Assembly (NCBI GenBank): GCA_003566475.1
Contig: PXDE01000210.1
Coordinates: 1 to 6,204, forward strand
Length of the DNA: 6,204 nt
DNA from: PVC group bacterium
GTDB lineage: Bacteria > Verrucomicrobiota > Kiritimatiellia > SS1-B-03-39 > PXDE01
Direction of reading: 5' to 3'
Shown: one piece after another, positions 5,874 to 6,204 of the stretch
Position numbering within the stretch: the stretch's first letter is position 1
Layout of the letters: each line of letters begins with the position of its first letter
Program-made: the position numbers and the translations under genes
The notes under the pieces: model-generated
Told to the model about the DNA's origin: nothing
The model's database searches: none
The model's input: the letters and a program-made list of their open reading frames with translations, nothing else

Positions 5874-6204
5874 ATGAAGCGGTCGTTTCCGTTAGCGGCA
5901 CGAATCGGACTGGTGGTCGGCTGGGTGATGGCGATCGGCCACCTGGAGGCGGGGGCACAGCCGATCCTGGAGCGGATCGAGGCGCGGGAGCTCAAGGCCA
6001 TCATGGATGGCGAGGGCTACACCACCGAAATCGACGAGGATGGAGACATCCTGTGGCGGATCGATGGGTTGCGGGCCTACATCCTCATCTCCGAATCCCG
6101 CATGCAGCTCCTCTTCCGGATCGCCTTCTCAGGCACCGAGGCCACGCTGCAGAAGGTGAACGAGTGGAACCGCACCCGCAGTCTGTCCCGCTCCTTCCTG
6201 GACG
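5874..6204 (+). CDS. Secreted YbjN-domain protein (3' end beyond window)
   Basis: The first 110 codons are present and the gene runs off the right edge without a stop. The N-terminus is a signal peptide: basic MKRS, a hydrophobic core around IGLVVGWVMAIG (11-22), and a probable cleavage after the AGA at 26-28, just before QP. The mature part starts with an amphipathic segment (ILERIEARELKAIMDGEGY), then an acidic DEDGDILWRIDG, strands AYILIS and MQLLFRIAF, and the helix TLQKVNEWNRTRSLSRSFLD. The VNEWNR...R.FLD ending is characteristic of the YbjN domain (PF10722), a small alpha/beta fold related to type III secretion chaperones, often described as a putative sensory-transduction regulator. 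The biochemical role of this family is not firmly known, and a periplasmic or secreted location for this copy is inferred from the signal peptide. It is transcribed divergently from the oxidoreductase. Confidence 0.8.
   Translation, partial: MKRSFPLAARIGLVVGWVMAIGHLEAGAQPILERIEARELKAIMDGEGYTTEIDEDGDILWRIDGLRAYILISESRMQLLFRIAFSGTEATLQKVNEWNRTRSLSRSFLD

Overview
This is a 6.2 kb window of very GC-rich bacterial DNA with strong G/C preference at third codon positions. It holds four protein genes and one repeat-filled intergenic stretch. The mix of a nested CCCC-GTT-GGGG / CCCAGGGT foldback repeat and a short GATGTGGGATGTGA tandem repeat resembles intergenic repeats I recall from Verrucomicrobiota, Kiritimatiellota and other PVC-group genomes. 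That placement comes from memory and is moderate at best; no rRNA or marker gene is present to confirm it.

Left part (1-3956, + strand): a class I SAM-dependent methyltransferase is followed, with an ATGA stop/start overlap, by a 992-residue membrane protein. The latter joins a GT-C type (GT39-like) glycosyltransferase membrane core to a long extracytoplasmic tail with a discoidin-like domain, a duplicated alpha/beta-looking module, a short helical segment and a C-terminal Ig-like beta-sandwich. The overlap implies translational coupling, so the pair probably works in one envelope glycan or glycolipid pathway. The methyltransferase frame stays open to the left edge.

Middle (3957-4666, 710 bp, no credible gene): a mosaic of a 14-bp tandem repeat, several short hairpins, a ~230-bp nearly symmetrical nested inverted repeat (4186-4418), a possible terminator hairpin and a 68-bp tetranucleotide microsatellite ending 6 bp before the next gene's stop codon. 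It separates two convergent transcription units.

Right part (4667-6204): a renalase-like FAD-dependent oxidoreductase on the - strand and, divergently, the start of a secreted YbjN-domain protein on the + strand, cut by the window end. Their 220-bp spacer has a plausible sigma-70-like promoter in each direction and a small inverted repeat between them. No complete undescribed system is visible. The best candidates for novelty are the nested foldback element and the unusual architecture of the membrane glycosyltransferase.
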